Part shown: positions 36,677 through 45,185 of the stretch, piece after piece
How positions within the stretch are numbered: position 1 is the stretch's first letter
How the letters are laid out: each line of letters starts with the position of its first letter
Assembly: GCF_024347535.1 (NCBI RefSeq)
Contig: NZ_AP025498.1
Location: 496,001 to 560,000 of the forward strand
DNA length: 64,000 nucleotides
Source: Vibrio kanaloae
GTDB lineage: Bacteria; Pseudomonadota; Gammaproteobacteria; Enterobacterales; Vibrionaceae
Reading direction: 5' to 3'
The notes under the pieces: generated by a model
What the model was told of the DNA's origin: nothing
Seen by the model: only the letters and a program-made list of their open reading frames with translations
Databases searched by the model: none
Position numbers and translations under genes: made by a program

Positions 36677-36788
36677 TCTTCTTTTGCCTATATACTGCCC
36701 CTATTGCTTGATTGGCTTGCTAATCTGACATTGGGGCATTTTTGGATCGGCGAATTGTCAAAATTACTATTCCTTTGGATTTATCAAT

Positions 36789-37958
36789 ATGAAAATTGTT
36801 ATTGCACCAGACTCGTTTAAAGAATCTTTATCGGCGGTATCGGTGGCGGCGTGTATTGAAAAAGGCTTTCGTGAAATCTTCCCAGACGCTGATTATGTGA
36901 CCTTACCTTTGGCTGATGGTGGTGAAGGTACGGTAGATGTATTGCTGCAAGGTTTGGCGGGGCAAAAACGAACGCATCAAGTGGAGGGGCCATTGGGTGA
37001 GCAGATTAATGCCGAATGGGCGATGCTTGAAGCTTCAGATAGCAACCCCAATAAAACCGCACTCATTGAAATTGCTGCGGCATCAGGTTTGGATTTGTTA
37101 GCACCAGAGCAGCGTGATCCGCTAGTGGCTTCTTCATTCGGCACTGGGCAATTGATTTTAGAAGCGATAGAGCAGGACGCTCAAATGATTATTCTTGGAT
37201 TGGGTGGCAGTGCGACTAATGATGGTGGTGCGGGTATTGTTCAAGCTCTAGGTGGTCGTTTGTTAGATGGTAAAGGACATGAACTTAACCGAGGTGGTGT
37301 TGCACTCTCAAAGCTAGCATCAATAGATCTTACAGGCCTAGATTCGCGCTGCGCTGATGTCGAGTTGATTGTGGCATGCGATGTTGATAATCCACTGTGT
37401 GGTGAGAATGGTGCTAGCTATATCTTCGGCCCACAAAAAGGAGCGACGCCTGACCAAGTCTTACTGCTTGATACAGCGATAGCGAATTTTGCACAAATTG
37501 CTGAATCGCAAGGTTGTGTTGGTGGCGATGAACCCGTTAACAAGCGTACAGGTTATGGTGCAGCTGGTGGTGCGCCTATGGGGCTTGGTTTGTTATTTGA
37601 TATGCAGATGAAGCCCGGTATCGAGATGGTACTCGATGTTTTACAAGCCGACGAAGTATTGAAGGGCGCAGACCTTGTGATTACAGGTGAAGGGCAAATG
37701 GACAACCAAACCCTGCAAGGAAAAACACCTTATGGCATTGCTAAACGTGCGAGCTTACAAGGTATTCCAACGATCGGAATTGCAGGTTCTTTAGGCTCCG
37801 AAGTTGAAGCACTTTACGGTGAAATGAGCAGCCTGTTCGGCACAGTACGTTCCCCTCAACTTCTCAATCAGGTATTGCAAGAAGCGGATATTAACCTAAC
37901 ACGAACCGCGAGAAATATTGCTGCAACATTAAAATTAGGCCAGGAGATTGTTGAATAA
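36789..37958 (+). CDS. Glycerate kinase (GarK/GlxK type)
   Basis: 389 residues of the glycerate kinase type 1 family: 'KIVIAPDSFKESLSAVSVAACIEKG' segment at the N-terminus, 'LPLADGGEGTVDVLLQG' (about 36-52), 'GLGGSATNDGGAGIVQALGG' (about 138-157) and 'VITGEGQMDNQTLQGKTP' (about 297-314). It phosphorylates D-glycerate, usually to 2-phosphoglycerate. The L-threonate route to dihydroxyacetone phosphate does not need it, so it may widen the operon to glycerate or erythronate-derived acids. A loose hairpin with TTTTT lies in the 110-bp gap before it. Confidence 0.9.
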   Translation: MKIVIAPDSFKESLSAVSVAACIEKGFREIFPDADYVTLPLADGGEGTVDVLLQGLAGQKRTHQVEGPLGEQINAEWAMLEASDSNPNKTALIEIAAASGLDLLAPEQRDPLVASSFGTGQLILEAIEQDAQMIILGLGGSATNDGGAGIVQALGGRLLDGKGHELNRGGVALSKLASIDLTGLDSRCADVELIVACDVDNPLCGENGASYIFGPQKGATPDQVLLLDTAIANFAQIAESQGCVGGDEPVNKRTGYGAAGGAPMGLGLLFDMQMKPGIEMVLDVLQADEVLKGADLVITGEGQMDNQTLQGKTPYGIAKRASLQGIPTIGIAGSLGSEVEALYGEMSSLFGTVRSPQLLNQVLQEADINLTRTARNIAATLKLGQEIVE

Positions 37959-37997
37959 ATGTATGTTAAACAAGCTCTTACTTAATATTTTAGTTCG

Positions 37998-38034
37998 ATA
38001 GGTTTTATAAATAGTAGCGATATATATAAACGAT
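37998..38034 (+). promoter_or_regulatory. Candidate OxyR site upstream of the catalase gene
   Basis: Against the E. coli OxyR pattern (two ATAGnTnnnanCTAT halves, 7 bp apart), ATAGGTTTTATAAAT at 37998 and ATATATATAAACGAT at 38020 with the correct 7-bp spacing agree at about 16 of 20 defined positions. It lies 124-160 bp ahead of the start codon. AT-rich context raises the chance of coincidence. Confidence 0.45.
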
Positions 38035-38157
38035 TATATTTTATTCCAACTCAGGTTTATTCTTTTTTGATAGTAATTTAGTGGTTTTTAATTGGGAAAC
38101 CCACTCAAATCTAAGATGTGGTAAGACGATTGCATCTTTAACTCTAAGGAATAGATC

Positions 38158-39609
38158 ATGAGTAAAAAACTAACTACAGCGGCAGGCTGCCCCGTTGCTC
38201 ATAACCAGCATGTTCAAACTGCGGGTAAACGTGGTCCACAACTTCTTCAAGATGTTTGGTTTTTGGAGAAATTGGCTCACTTTGATCGTGAAGTGATTCC
38301 TGAGCGTCGTATGCACGCGAAAGGCTCAGGTGCTTATGGCACATTTACCGTTACACACGACATCACAAAGTACACCAAGGCAAAACTGTTTTCTGAAGTG
38401 GGTAAAAAGACTGACTTGTTTGCACGTTTTACGACAGTAGCGGGCGAGCGTGGTGCTGCTGATGCAGAACGTGATATCCGTGGTTTTGCATTGAAGTTCT
38501 ATACCGAAGAAGGTAACTGGGACATGGTGGGTAACAACACGCCCGTATTCTTCTTACGTGACCCTCTTAAATTCCCAGATCTAAACCATGCCGTGAAGCG
38601 TGATCCGCGTACTAACATGCGCAGCGCGAAGAATAACTGGGATTTCTGGACCTCTCTACCTGAAGCGCTTCACCAAGTCACCATCGTGATGAGTGATCGT
38701 GGTATCCCTGCGACTTATCGTCACATGCACGGTTTTGGCAGCCACACATTCAGCTTTATTAACGCAGATAACGAGCGTTTCTGGGTTAAGTTCCACTTCA
38801 AATCTCAGCAAGGTATTAAGAACTTGTCTGATGCAGAAGCGGCACAAGTGATCGGTGATGACCGTGAAAGTCACCAACGTGATCTGCTAGACAGTATCGA
38901 TAATCAAGACTTCCCTAAATGGACACTGAAAGTACAAGTGATGCCAGAAGCGGATGCGGCGAAAGTGCCTTACAACCCGTTCGACCTTACTAAAATCTGG
39001 CCACACGCAGATTACCCATTAATTGAAGTGGGTGAGTTTGAATTGAACCGTAACCCGCAAAACTTCTTCGCTGAAGTAGAACAGTCTGCATTCAACCCTG
39101 CAAACGTGGTTCCGGGGATTAGCTTCTCACCAGACAAGATGCTACAAGGTCGTTTGTTCGCTTACGGTGATGCGCAGCGTTATCGTTTGGGTGTTAACCA
39201 TCAGCATATTCCAGTGAACGCACCTCGCTGCCCTGTACACAGCTACCACCGTGATGGTGCAATGCGTGTTGATGGTAACTTTGGTAGCACACTAGGTTAT
39301 GAGCCAAACAACGAAGGCCAATGGGCAGAGCAACCAGACTTTGCAGAACCAGCACTGAACCTTGATGGAGCAGCAGCGCACTGGGATCACCGCGAAGATG
39401 AAGATTACTTCTCACAACCGGGTAAGCTATTCCGTCTGATGACCCCAGAAAAACAAGCGATTCTATTTGATAATACAGCTCGTAACCTAGGCGGTGTGCC
39501 GAAAGAGATTCAACTACGCCACCTAAGACACTGTTACAAAGCCGACCCTGCATACGGTGAGGGGATTGGTAAATTGCTTGAAATCGATGTCAGTGAATTT
39601 AAGTCATAA
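38158..39609 (+). CDS. katA: Monofunctional haem catalase (KatA type, small subunit clade)
   Basis: 483 residues, the length of clade 3 catalases with NADPH binding. Catalytic His53 is in '[15 protein letters not shown]'; the distal Asn is in '[21 protein letters not shown]'; the proximal haem Tyr is in '[17 protein letters not shown]' (about residue 335-350). It dismutates hydrogen peroxide in the cytoplasm. AAGGAA precedes the ATG. A strong terminator follows, and an OxyR-like sequence lies upstream. Confidence 0.96.
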   Translation: MSKKLTTAAGCPVAHNQHVQTAGKRGPQLLQDVWFLEKLAHFDREVIPERRMHAKGSGAYGTFTVTHDITKYTKAKLFSEVGKKTDLFARFTTVAGERGAADAERDIRGFALKFYTEEGNWDMVGNNTPVFFLRDPLKFPDLNHAVKRDPRTNMRSAKNNWDFWTSLPEALHQVTIVMSDRGIPATYRHMHGFGSHTFSFINADNERFWVKFHFKSQQGIKNLSDAEAAQVIGDDRESHQRDLLDSIDNQDFPKWTLKVQVMPEADAAKVPYNPFDLTKIWPHADYPLIEVGEFELNRNPQNFFAEVEQSAFNPANVVPGISFSPDKMLQGRLFAYGDAQRYRLGVNHQHIPVNAPRCPVHSYHRDGAMRVDGNFGSTLGYEPNNEGQWAEQPDFAEPALNLDGAAAHWDHREDEDYFSQPGKLFRLMTPEKQAILFDNTARNLGGVPKEIQLRHLRHCYKADPAYGEGIGKLLEIDVSEFKS

Positions 39610-39633
39610 TCAATAAGTTTGATTAGTTAAATG

Positions 39634-39668
39634 AAAGGCTGTGAGTGGCTCACTCAATGGCCTTTTTT
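39634..39668 (+). terminator. Intrinsic terminator after katA
   Basis: AAAGGC pairs with GCCTTT and TGAGTG with CACTCA in one two-part stem, followed by TTTTTT. Confidence 0.85.
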
Positions 39669-39724
39669 GATCTCGCTGTTCATCAAACCCCCTAGAATGT
39701 TGAAAAATCGAACTATTTATATTG

Positions 39725-39761
39725 ATAGTTTGTACCTATCGAATTGATAAATTTATCCCAT
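39725..39761 (+). promoter_or_regulatory. OxyR-like binding site upstream of the patatin-like gene
   Basis: ATAGTTTGTACCTAT (39725-39739) matches the E. coli half-motif ATAGnTnnnanCTAT at all ten defined positions. After exactly 7 bp, ATAAATTTATCCCAT (39747-39761) matches seven of ten. The site overlaps a -35 element, as in OxyR-activated promoters. Confidence 0.6.
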
Positions 39762-39773
39762 TATCTTTATAAG
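39744..39773 (+). promoter_or_regulatory. Sigma-70 promoter of the patatin-like gene
   Basis: TTGATA (39744-39749) and TATAAG (39768-39773) are 18 bp apart, about 50 bp ahead of the start codon. The -35 hexamer sits inside the OxyR-like site. Confidence 0.6.
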
Positions 39774-39824
39774 ATGGACAGGATTATCCTAGCGTTATCA
39801 GTTTATAAAATAGTAGAGTTTGAG

Positions 39825-40697
39825 ATGAGTAAAAGCGCATTAATCGTTGAAGGTGGGGCTATGAGAGGCATCTTCGCTGCCGGAGTGTTGGACGCCTTTA
39901 TGGAAGACGATTTCCGTCCTTATGATTTTGCCATTGGCGTATCTGCGGGTGTGTCCAATCTGGTTGGTTACTTATCTCAAGCACCAAAACGCAGCTATAA
40001 CGTGATCACCACGATGGCGACCGACAAAACCTTCTTCAACCCCGCTCGCTTTGCCAAAGGTGGCAACCTGGTGGATGTGAAGTGGCTATGGAATGAATCA
40101 AACCAACGCTATCCACTTGATTGTGGTGAGATGTTTTCAAGTATCCCATTGATTGCCGCTGTGACTAATGTTGATACGGGCAGTGCAGATTACTACCACA
40201 TTAAGCCAGAAAACCTCTCAAATGTGGTTGAAGCGACAACCGCATTACCAATCGCTTACCGTGAAACACCTTGTTTCTCAGGTGGTTGCTATACCGATGG
40301 TGGGGTCGCCGATTCGATTCCAGTTCGTGAAGCCTATCGTCGTGGTGCTCGTGATATTACCGTGATTCTGTCTCACCCATTAAGCTACAGAATGAAGCCG
40401 CAGAAATACCAGTGGATGCTGAAAAAGATGCTGAAGAAATACCCGAACATCGCTGAGTCGATGGCGGTTCGTGCCGAGAATTATAATCAGTCCCTCGACT
40501 TTATTCGTCATCCACCAAAGGATGCGATCATTAAGGTGATTGCGCCGCCTGAAGCGTTCGCAGTTAAGCGTTTAACGATGGATCAAACCATTTTGAATGC
40601 AGGTTATGAGATGGGTATAAAGGCTGGCGCAGAGCATCTGGCGATTCGCAAAGGCATTTATGGTTTGGATACCGAGGATTGTCACTTTTGTGTCTAG
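39825..40697 (+). CDS. Patatin-like phospholipase (YjjU/RssA-type)
   Basis: About 290 residues. The patatin hallmarks are all present: the oxyanion stretch 'VEGGAMRGIFAAGVLDAF', the nucleophile elbow G-x-S-x-G in 'GVSAGVSNLV', and the catalytic Asp in 'CYTDGGVADSIPV'. No signal peptide is present once the ATG at 39825 is used; the in-frame sequence upstream contains the promoter, so it is not coding. It is probably a cytoplasmic lipase of the YjjU type. It is next to katA with an OxyR-like site over its promoter, which suggests induction by peroxide; substrate unknown. Confidence 0.87.
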   Translation: MSKSALIVEGGAMRGIFAAGVLDAFMEDDFRPYDFAIGVSAGVSNLVGYLSQAPKRSYNVITTMATDKTFFNPARFAKGGNLVDVKWLWNESNQRYPLDCGEMFSSIPLIAAVTNVDTGSADYYHIKPENLSNVVEATTALPIAYRETPCFSGGCYTDGGVADSIPVREAYRRGARDITVILSHPLSYRMKPQKYQWMLKKMLKKYPNIAESMAVRAENYNQSLDFIRHPPKDAIIKVIAPPEAFAVKRLTMDQTILNAGYEMGIKAGAEHLAIRKGIYGLDTEDCHFCV

Positions 40698-40723
40698 TTC
40701 TGTTCCTGATAATGGTATCAACC

Positions 40724-40763
40724 AAAAAGCCACGCTGTTCATCAAGAATTAGCGTGGCTTCAT
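40724..40763. terminator. Terminator between the patatin-like gene and ldhA
   Basis: AAGCCACGCT pairs with AGCGTGGCTT around a 14-base loop. On the minus strand TTTTT follows directly, so it serves ldhA best. Confidence 0.8.
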
Positions 40764-40800
40764 ATTTTAGAAACGAGTCTGTTATTAAACCAATCTGTTA

Positions 40801-41793
40801 TTAAACCAGTTCGTTGCCACTGGTGTTGCCTGCAAAGAAAGCATCGACGCTGGTTAGCGTTGTATTAGCAATGTTGAACAGAGCATCTTTAGTCAAGAAG
40901 GCTTGGTGACCGGTGAACAGCACGTTATGACAAGCAGACAGGCGACGGAACACGTCATCGACAATCACATCGTTAGACTTGTCTTGGAAGAACAGCTCTT
41001 TCTCGTTGTCGTACACATCTAGGCCAAGCGCACCAATCTTGCTCTGTTTGAGCGCTTCAATTGCGGCTGTTGAATCAAGTAACTCACCACGACTGGTGTT
41101 GACGATCATCACGCCATCTTTCATCTTCTCAAATGCAGTCGCGTCTAATAGATGGTAATTCTCTTTGCTCATAGGGCAGTGTAGAGAAATCACATCAGAC
41201 TCTTGGTAAAGCTCGTCGAGTTCAACGTATTTAGCGCCTAACTCAACAGCTAACGGGTTTGGATATGGGTCGTAGCATAGAATGTTCATGCCTAAACCTT
41301 TCAGAATTCGCATGGTCGCCAGGCCAATCTTACCCGAACCAATTACTCCGACCGTTTTACCGTGGAAGTTGAAGCCAACCAAACCCTCAAGAGAGAAGTT
41401 CGCATCACGAGTACGTTGGTATGCCTTGTGTAGTTTACGGTTCAAGCACATCATCATGCCAACCGTGTGTTCTGCTACCGATTCTGGTGAATAAGCAGGA
41501 ACGCGAACCACTTGTAGACCAAACTCTTTGGCCGCGTCTAGGTCGACTTTATCAAAGCCCGCACAGCGCATCGCAATCAGCCTAGTCCCGCCTTGTGCAA
41601 GAACCTTTAACACGTCTCGCGATAGGTCGTCGTTTACAAATGCACAAACGACCTCGTTGTCGTGCGCCATTTTCGCTGTGGTTGATGTGAGGCGAAAATC
41701 ATGGAAATGAAACTCAGCGTTGAGTTCACCTTTCGCAAGATTGAATGATTTTTCGTCGTATGACTTTGAGCTAAAAAAAGCAATGTTAAGCAT
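40801..41793 (-). CDS. ldhA: Fermentative D-lactate dehydrogenase LdhA
   Basis: 330 residues of the D-2-hydroxyacid dehydrogenase family, like E. coli LdhA in length and start ('NIAFFSSKSYDEKSF'). The NAD-binding motif is 'VGVIGSGKIGLATMRIL' (about 147-163). The catalytic trio is Arg in 'NTSRGELLD', Glu in 'YDNEKELFF' and His in 'FTGHQAFLT' (about 234, 263, 295). It reduces pyruvate to D-lactate with NADH during fermentation. GAGGAAG precedes the ATG. Single-gene unit. Confidence 0.93.
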   Translation of the reverse strand: MLNIAFFSSKSYDEKSFNLAKGELNAEFHFHDFRLTSTTAKMAHDNEVVCAFVNDDLSRDVLKVLAQGGTRLIAMRCAGFDKVDLDAAKEFGLQVVRVPAYSPESVAEHTVGMMMCLNRKLHKAYQRTRDANFSLEGLVGFNFHGKTVGVIGSGKIGLATMRILKGLGMNILCYDPYPNPLAVELGAKYVELDELYQESDVISLHCPMSKENYHLLDATAFEKMKDGVMIVNTSRGELLDSTAAIEALKQSKIGALGLDVYDNEKELFFQDKSNDVIVDDVFRRLSACHNVLFTGHQAFLTKDALFNIANTTLTSVDAFFAGNTSGNELV

Positions 41794-42120
41794 GGCTTCC
41801 TCTCTTACCTAAAAAATGAATACCCCAACTATTTTGATTTGATGTGGGGTTAAAGCTAACAACTCTGTTCAGTGTGCTAGAGTTTTATAACCTTGTCTAT
41901 CAACATTAGTTATTGTAACTACTATGGTTATTTGGCTTTTATCATCACTTCTGAACATCGAAAATCACATTACGAAGTCGCTTGCTCATAAGTTCATCAA
42001 TATGAATGAATCTTACTTTCGCGGGTTGAACCTCTTCTCTAGTTCTAACTGTCCTTTGAAGCTTGTGCTTCTGCGCTTTTATGTTTTTGTGCTTTTATGT
42101 AACTGGTGGAGGCCCAATGT
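41794..42120. other. Non-coding gap between ldhA and fpr
   Basis: This 327-bp stretch holds the ldhA promoter side on the left. An open frame at 41924-42130 has no ribosome-binding site and no family resemblance. I see no terminator of the usual kind after fpr and no other feature. Confidence 0.5.
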
Positions 42121-42924
42121 TTACCAGTAGTTCTCACTACTGAATTGGCCGGGCTTTCTGCGTAAGTGCTTATCGAACCCTAAGCTGATTAACGCTTCAC
42201 TTGTGTCGCGAACCATTTGCGGATTGCCACAAAGGTAGAAGAAGCTATGGGTTTGATTGAAAGCGACAGACGCGGTTTGCTCAAGGTCGCCTCTAAGTAA
42301 CAAGCTTGGTATTCGTCCGCGCAAAGTCCCGGTGACTGATTCTCTAGAAATAATTGGCACATATTTTAGTTTCCCCTGAAAGTGATTAACGAGTTGAGCG
42401 ATACGATCTTGGTAAGTTAGGTCTTGTTTTGTTCTTACCGCGTGAACCAGTATCAGGTTTTTGAACGAGGTAGCTTTTTTTGAATTAGATCCATGCTGTT
42501 GCTGTATTTGCATGCTTTCAAGCATTGAAATAAATGGGCCCACTGCAGTTCCGGTTGAAAGCATCCATAGATCGTCGGCGATCTCTGGGATCTCATCTAA
42601 TGTCATAAAACCGCTTGGGTCTTTGCCGACAAAGATGTCATCGCCGACCTTCAATTCGTGAAGCTGAGGAGAGAGCAGACCGCTCTGATCCTTAATAATT
42701 AAAAACTCAAGATGTTGGTACCCTTGCTCATGCTCTGGCGCATTTACCATTGAGTACGCACGTCTGACGAACTCACCTTCACTGTTAAGTAAGCCAAGCT
42801 TCGTGAATTGGCCCGCCTGATAGGGTGAGACGGGAGCACTGACTTGGAGTGAGAACAGTTGATCTGTCCATTCTGTCTTGTGTAAGACTTTACCAGTTAC
42901 CAAACCATGGGGAATATCTGTCAT
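42121..42924 (-). CDS. fpr: Ferredoxin/flavodoxin-NADP+ reductase Fpr
   Basis: About 267 residues. FAD-binding 'RRAYSMVNAPE' (near 54-64), NADP-binding 'LSTGTAVGPFISMLE' (about 117-131) and 'FYLCGNPQMV', and a C-terminal 'RKPGQFSSENYW' ending in the aromatic residue that stacks on FAD, as in E. coli Fpr. It moves electrons between NADPH and ferredoxin or flavodoxin in the cytoplasm, for example to reactivate iron-sulfur enzymes. The ATG at 42924 has AAAGGTGATGAT upstream; the frame is open 15 codons further. In E. coli fpr is SoxS-controlled; no sox box is obvious here. Confidence 0.92.
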   Translation of the reverse strand: MTDIPHGLVTGKVLHKTEWTDQLFSLQVSAPVSPYQAGQFTKLGLLNSEGEFVRRAYSMVNAPEHEQGYQHLEFLIIKDQSGLLSPQLHELKVGDDIFVGKDPSGFMTLDEIPEIADDLWMLSTGTAVGPFISMLESMQIQQQHGSNSKKATSFKNLILVHAVRTKQDLTYQDRIAQLVNHFQGKLKYVPIISRESVTGTLRGRIPSLLLRGDLEQTASVAFNQTHSFFYLCGNPQMVRDTSEALISLGFDKHLRRKPGQFSSENYW

Positions 42925-43252
42925 ATCATCACCTTTATTTAGATAAGCTACCTCATTAAGGATACTCAACTATCTTACTTTTTGGCGTTGCATGTGTCAT
43001 GCCATAGTGAGAATGCTTATCAATTGTAGGTTGGTGATTGATGTTAATTTTATTCATGTCACAAAGACTGATGATTGGGTTAGTCTATATGCCTCTAAAT
43101 GGTCTTTTTGATAGGTTGTTAACGCGGATTTAAAGTGATCTCTTACCAAGCTTGTGGAGTGGTTTGACCCCTGAAGTTTGCATTAATAACTACAGAGAAT
43201 AATTTGCAGATGCGTATAATGGCGGCTTTCGATCTCAATATAGCTGTGTTTT
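42925..43252. other. Divergent promoter region between fpr and the acyltransferase
   Basis: 328 bp without a gene. TATAAT at 43215-43220 is a possible -10 for the acyltransferase but no good -35 accompanies it. Nothing else was recognised. Confidence 0.45.
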
Positions 43253-44191
43253 ATGCTTGATAATCTTCGTATGGTCTTGAACGTATTGTTCGTGACCATT
43301 AATACCGCAATGACTGCGTTTACTGTGAGTTTCTTTGGCCTCATTAAACTGATTCTTCCAATCTCTTTTGTTCAAAAGTCATGTACTCGTTTAGCGAATT
43401 TTACATTTTGGTGCTGGGCTTCGCTCAACCTTTGGATGCTGAACGTGAATAATGACATCGAGTGGCAAGTGGAAGGTGGGGAAGATATTTCGACCAAGCA
43501 GTGGTACTTGATGATGTCGAATCATCTTAGCTGGGCGGACATTGTAATTTTGTCTTCTATCTTGAAAGACAAAATGCCGATGACGAAGTTTTTCCTTAAG
43601 CATGAACTTCTGTACGTGCCATTTGTCGGTTTGGCCTGCTGGGGCTTGGATATGCCATTCATGCGACGTCACTCACGCGAGTTTTTGCTGCGTAACCCTG
43701 AGCGTCGTAATGATGATTTCGATGCGATTAACAAGGCATGTACTAAGTTCAAGCTAGCGCCTACAACATTGGTTAACTTTGTGGAAGGAACGCGTGCTAA
43801 CCAAGATAAATTGGCGACAGCGAAAACACCGTACCGACACCTACTCAAACCGAAAACCGGTGGTGTGGCGTTTGCTCTTTCGGCAATGGGCCCAATCTTA
43901 GATGGTATCGTGGATGTCACGTTGGCTTACCCAGAAAACCAAATCTCTCCGTTTGAAGATATGCTGAAAGGCAAAATGACCAAGGTGGTAGTGCGTATTA
44001 AACTGCACCCAATGGATGAGAACGTAAACGGTAATTACTTTGAAGATAAAGCGTTTAAACGTCGCTTTCACAGTTGGTTGAACAACGCGTGGAAAGAGAA
44101 AGACGCCTATCTTGATACAATTTATGAGGGTGATATGCCCCGTGAGGTTGAAACGGTGGATGGACCTGATGCGGTTTATAAGCAACAATAG
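43253..44191 (+). CDS. Acyltransferase, YihG-like PlsC family
   Basis: 312 residues. One or two membrane helices at the N-terminus (about 10-60), then the PlsC domain with H-x4-D in 'MSNHLSWADIVIL', motif II around 'MPFMRRHSREFL', motif III 'FVEGTRANQDK' and motif IV near 'KTGGVAFALSAMGPI'. This is like E. coli YihG, an acyl-CoA/ACP 1-acylglycerol-3-phosphate acyltransferase that adjusts phospholipid fatty acids at the inner membrane. The ATG has no clear ribosome-binding site. Single gene with a strong terminator. Confidence 0.88.
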   Translation: MLDNLRMVLNVLFVTINTAMTAFTVSFFGLIKLILPISFVQKSCTRLANFTFWCWASLNLWMLNVNNDIEWQVEGGEDISTKQWYLMMSNHLSWADIVILSSILKDKMPMTKFFLKHELLYVPFVGLACWGLDMPFMRRHSREFLLRNPERRNDDFDAINKACTKFKLAPTTLVNFVEGTRANQDKLATAKTPYRHLLKPKTGGVAFALSAMGPILDGIVDVTLAYPENQISPFEDMLKGKMTKVVVRIKLHPMDENVNGNYFEDKAFKRRFHSWLNNAWKEKDAYLDTIYEGDMPREVETVDGPDAVYKQQ

Positions 44192-44220
44192 CAGTAAGCT
44201 CAAACCAAATCGATAGCATC

Positions 44221-44258
44221 AAAAAAGCCGATCGTTCATTGAACTATCGGCTTTTTTA
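44221..44258. terminator. Terminator after the acyltransferase gene
   Basis: AAAAAAGCCGAT pairs with ATCGGCTTTTTT, with an inner GTTCA/GAAC pairing. The A- and T-runs make it usable by trmK from the other side too. Confidence 0.9.
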
Positions 44259-44307
44259 TTGATCAGGCTCTATCAGAGGTAAGCGATAAAGTTAGTGCTT
44301 ACTACAG

Positions 44308-45030
44308 TTAAATCGCATGGTAAGCATCGATGATGTGCTTCACTTGGCTAGGCTTACCTTGCTTCTCTTGGCCTTGATGGATGCGTAGGTAGTGCTGCAA
44401 TGTTTTGGCTTTATATTGCTGAGATACTTTCACCTGAGTTTCACAACTGGGTGTCCAGATCTTGTCACCCACGTTTGATATTTCGCTCACTGCTCGGTTC
44501 TTTTCAGCTTCACCTTGGTTATTGCTGACCAATAAAATCTCGTAGTAACGGCGGTTCTCTTCAATTAATACTTCGTCAATCAAACTGAACTTGAGTGTTT
44601 TTAAATGGCTTCTTAGCTCAAATTGTTGATGCACAGGGCACAGCAAGAAATCGATCGCTTTGTCTGGGTGTTGACGGTGAATATCATCGACTAGTTTTTG
44701 AGTCAGATCGCCACCTACACCCGCTATGATGACCAAGTGTCTGCCAGTGTGACTATCCAGTGGAATAGCTGCGACATCTAAACAATAGACTTTCCATTGA
44801 CTCTGCTTATGTTGCTCAACGTTGTTATCTTGAGGAAAGTAACGCGTAAGTTTACCTTCCAGCTCACTCATTAGAGACGGGACAATATCGACAAAGTGAA
44901 TCTGAGGGGCTTTGTTATCCGACAACAATTGAACACCCAAGAAGCCATGATCACAGCAACAATCCCAAATGTGTTGGTAGTCATTACTGACAAGAGAGCG
45001 GAGAGTTTGTAGTCGGTTGCTGAGCTTCAT
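44308..45030 (-). CDS. trmK: tRNA (adenine22-N1)-methyltransferase TrmK family
   Basis: 240 residues. It starts 'KLSNRLQTLRSLV' and has the SAM-binding motif 'IWDCCCDHGFLGVQLL' (about 21-36), in which D-C-C-C-D-H-G is typical of the gammaproteobacterial TrmK family, then 'VDIVPSLMSEL' and 'VIIAGVGGDLTQKLV' (about 100-115). It methylates N1 of A22 in certain tRNAs, from family knowledge of the Bacillus enzyme. It is a single gene between two terminators. Confidence 0.82.
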   Translation of the reverse strand: MKLSNRLQTLRSLVSNDYQHIWDCCCDHGFLGVQLLSDNKAPQIHFVDIVPSLMSELEGKLTRYFPQDNNVEQHKQSQWKVYCLDVAAIPLDSHTGRHLVIIAGVGGDLTQKLVDDIHRQHPDKAIDFLLCPVHQQFELRSHLKTLKFSLIDEVLIEENRRYYEILLVSNNQGEAEKNRAVSEISNVGDKIWTPSCETQVKVSQQYKAKTLQHYLRIHQGQEKQGKPSQVKHIIDAYHAI

Positions 45031-45097
45031 AAGTTCGTGTCGTTAGAAAGTGATAGGCGTTGTTGTATCGAAAGCGCATTGTAATGACTTTATACAA

Positions 45098-45136
45098 AAA
45101 CAAAAGCACCTAGGGTATGAATCCTAGGTGCTTTAG
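45098..45136 (-). terminator. Terminator after the GGDEF gene
   Basis: AAAGCACCTAGG pairs with CCTAGGTGCTTT around an 8-base loop; on the minus strand TTGTTTTTG follows. Confidence 0.85.
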
Positions 45137-45185
45137 TGTTGTCAGTATCGTATGAATCGGTTCGATACGAGTACGTTAGCTATAC

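Noticed and set aside
36695..36748. Strong terminator between the GntP permease and glycerate kinase genes
   Set aside because: TGCCCC/GGGGCA with TTTTT exists but the loop is about 40 bases, so termination is doubtful.
41924..42130. 68-codon open frame between ldhA and fpr
   Set aside because: No ribosome-binding site, odd composition, overlap with the 3' end of fpr and no family resemblance.
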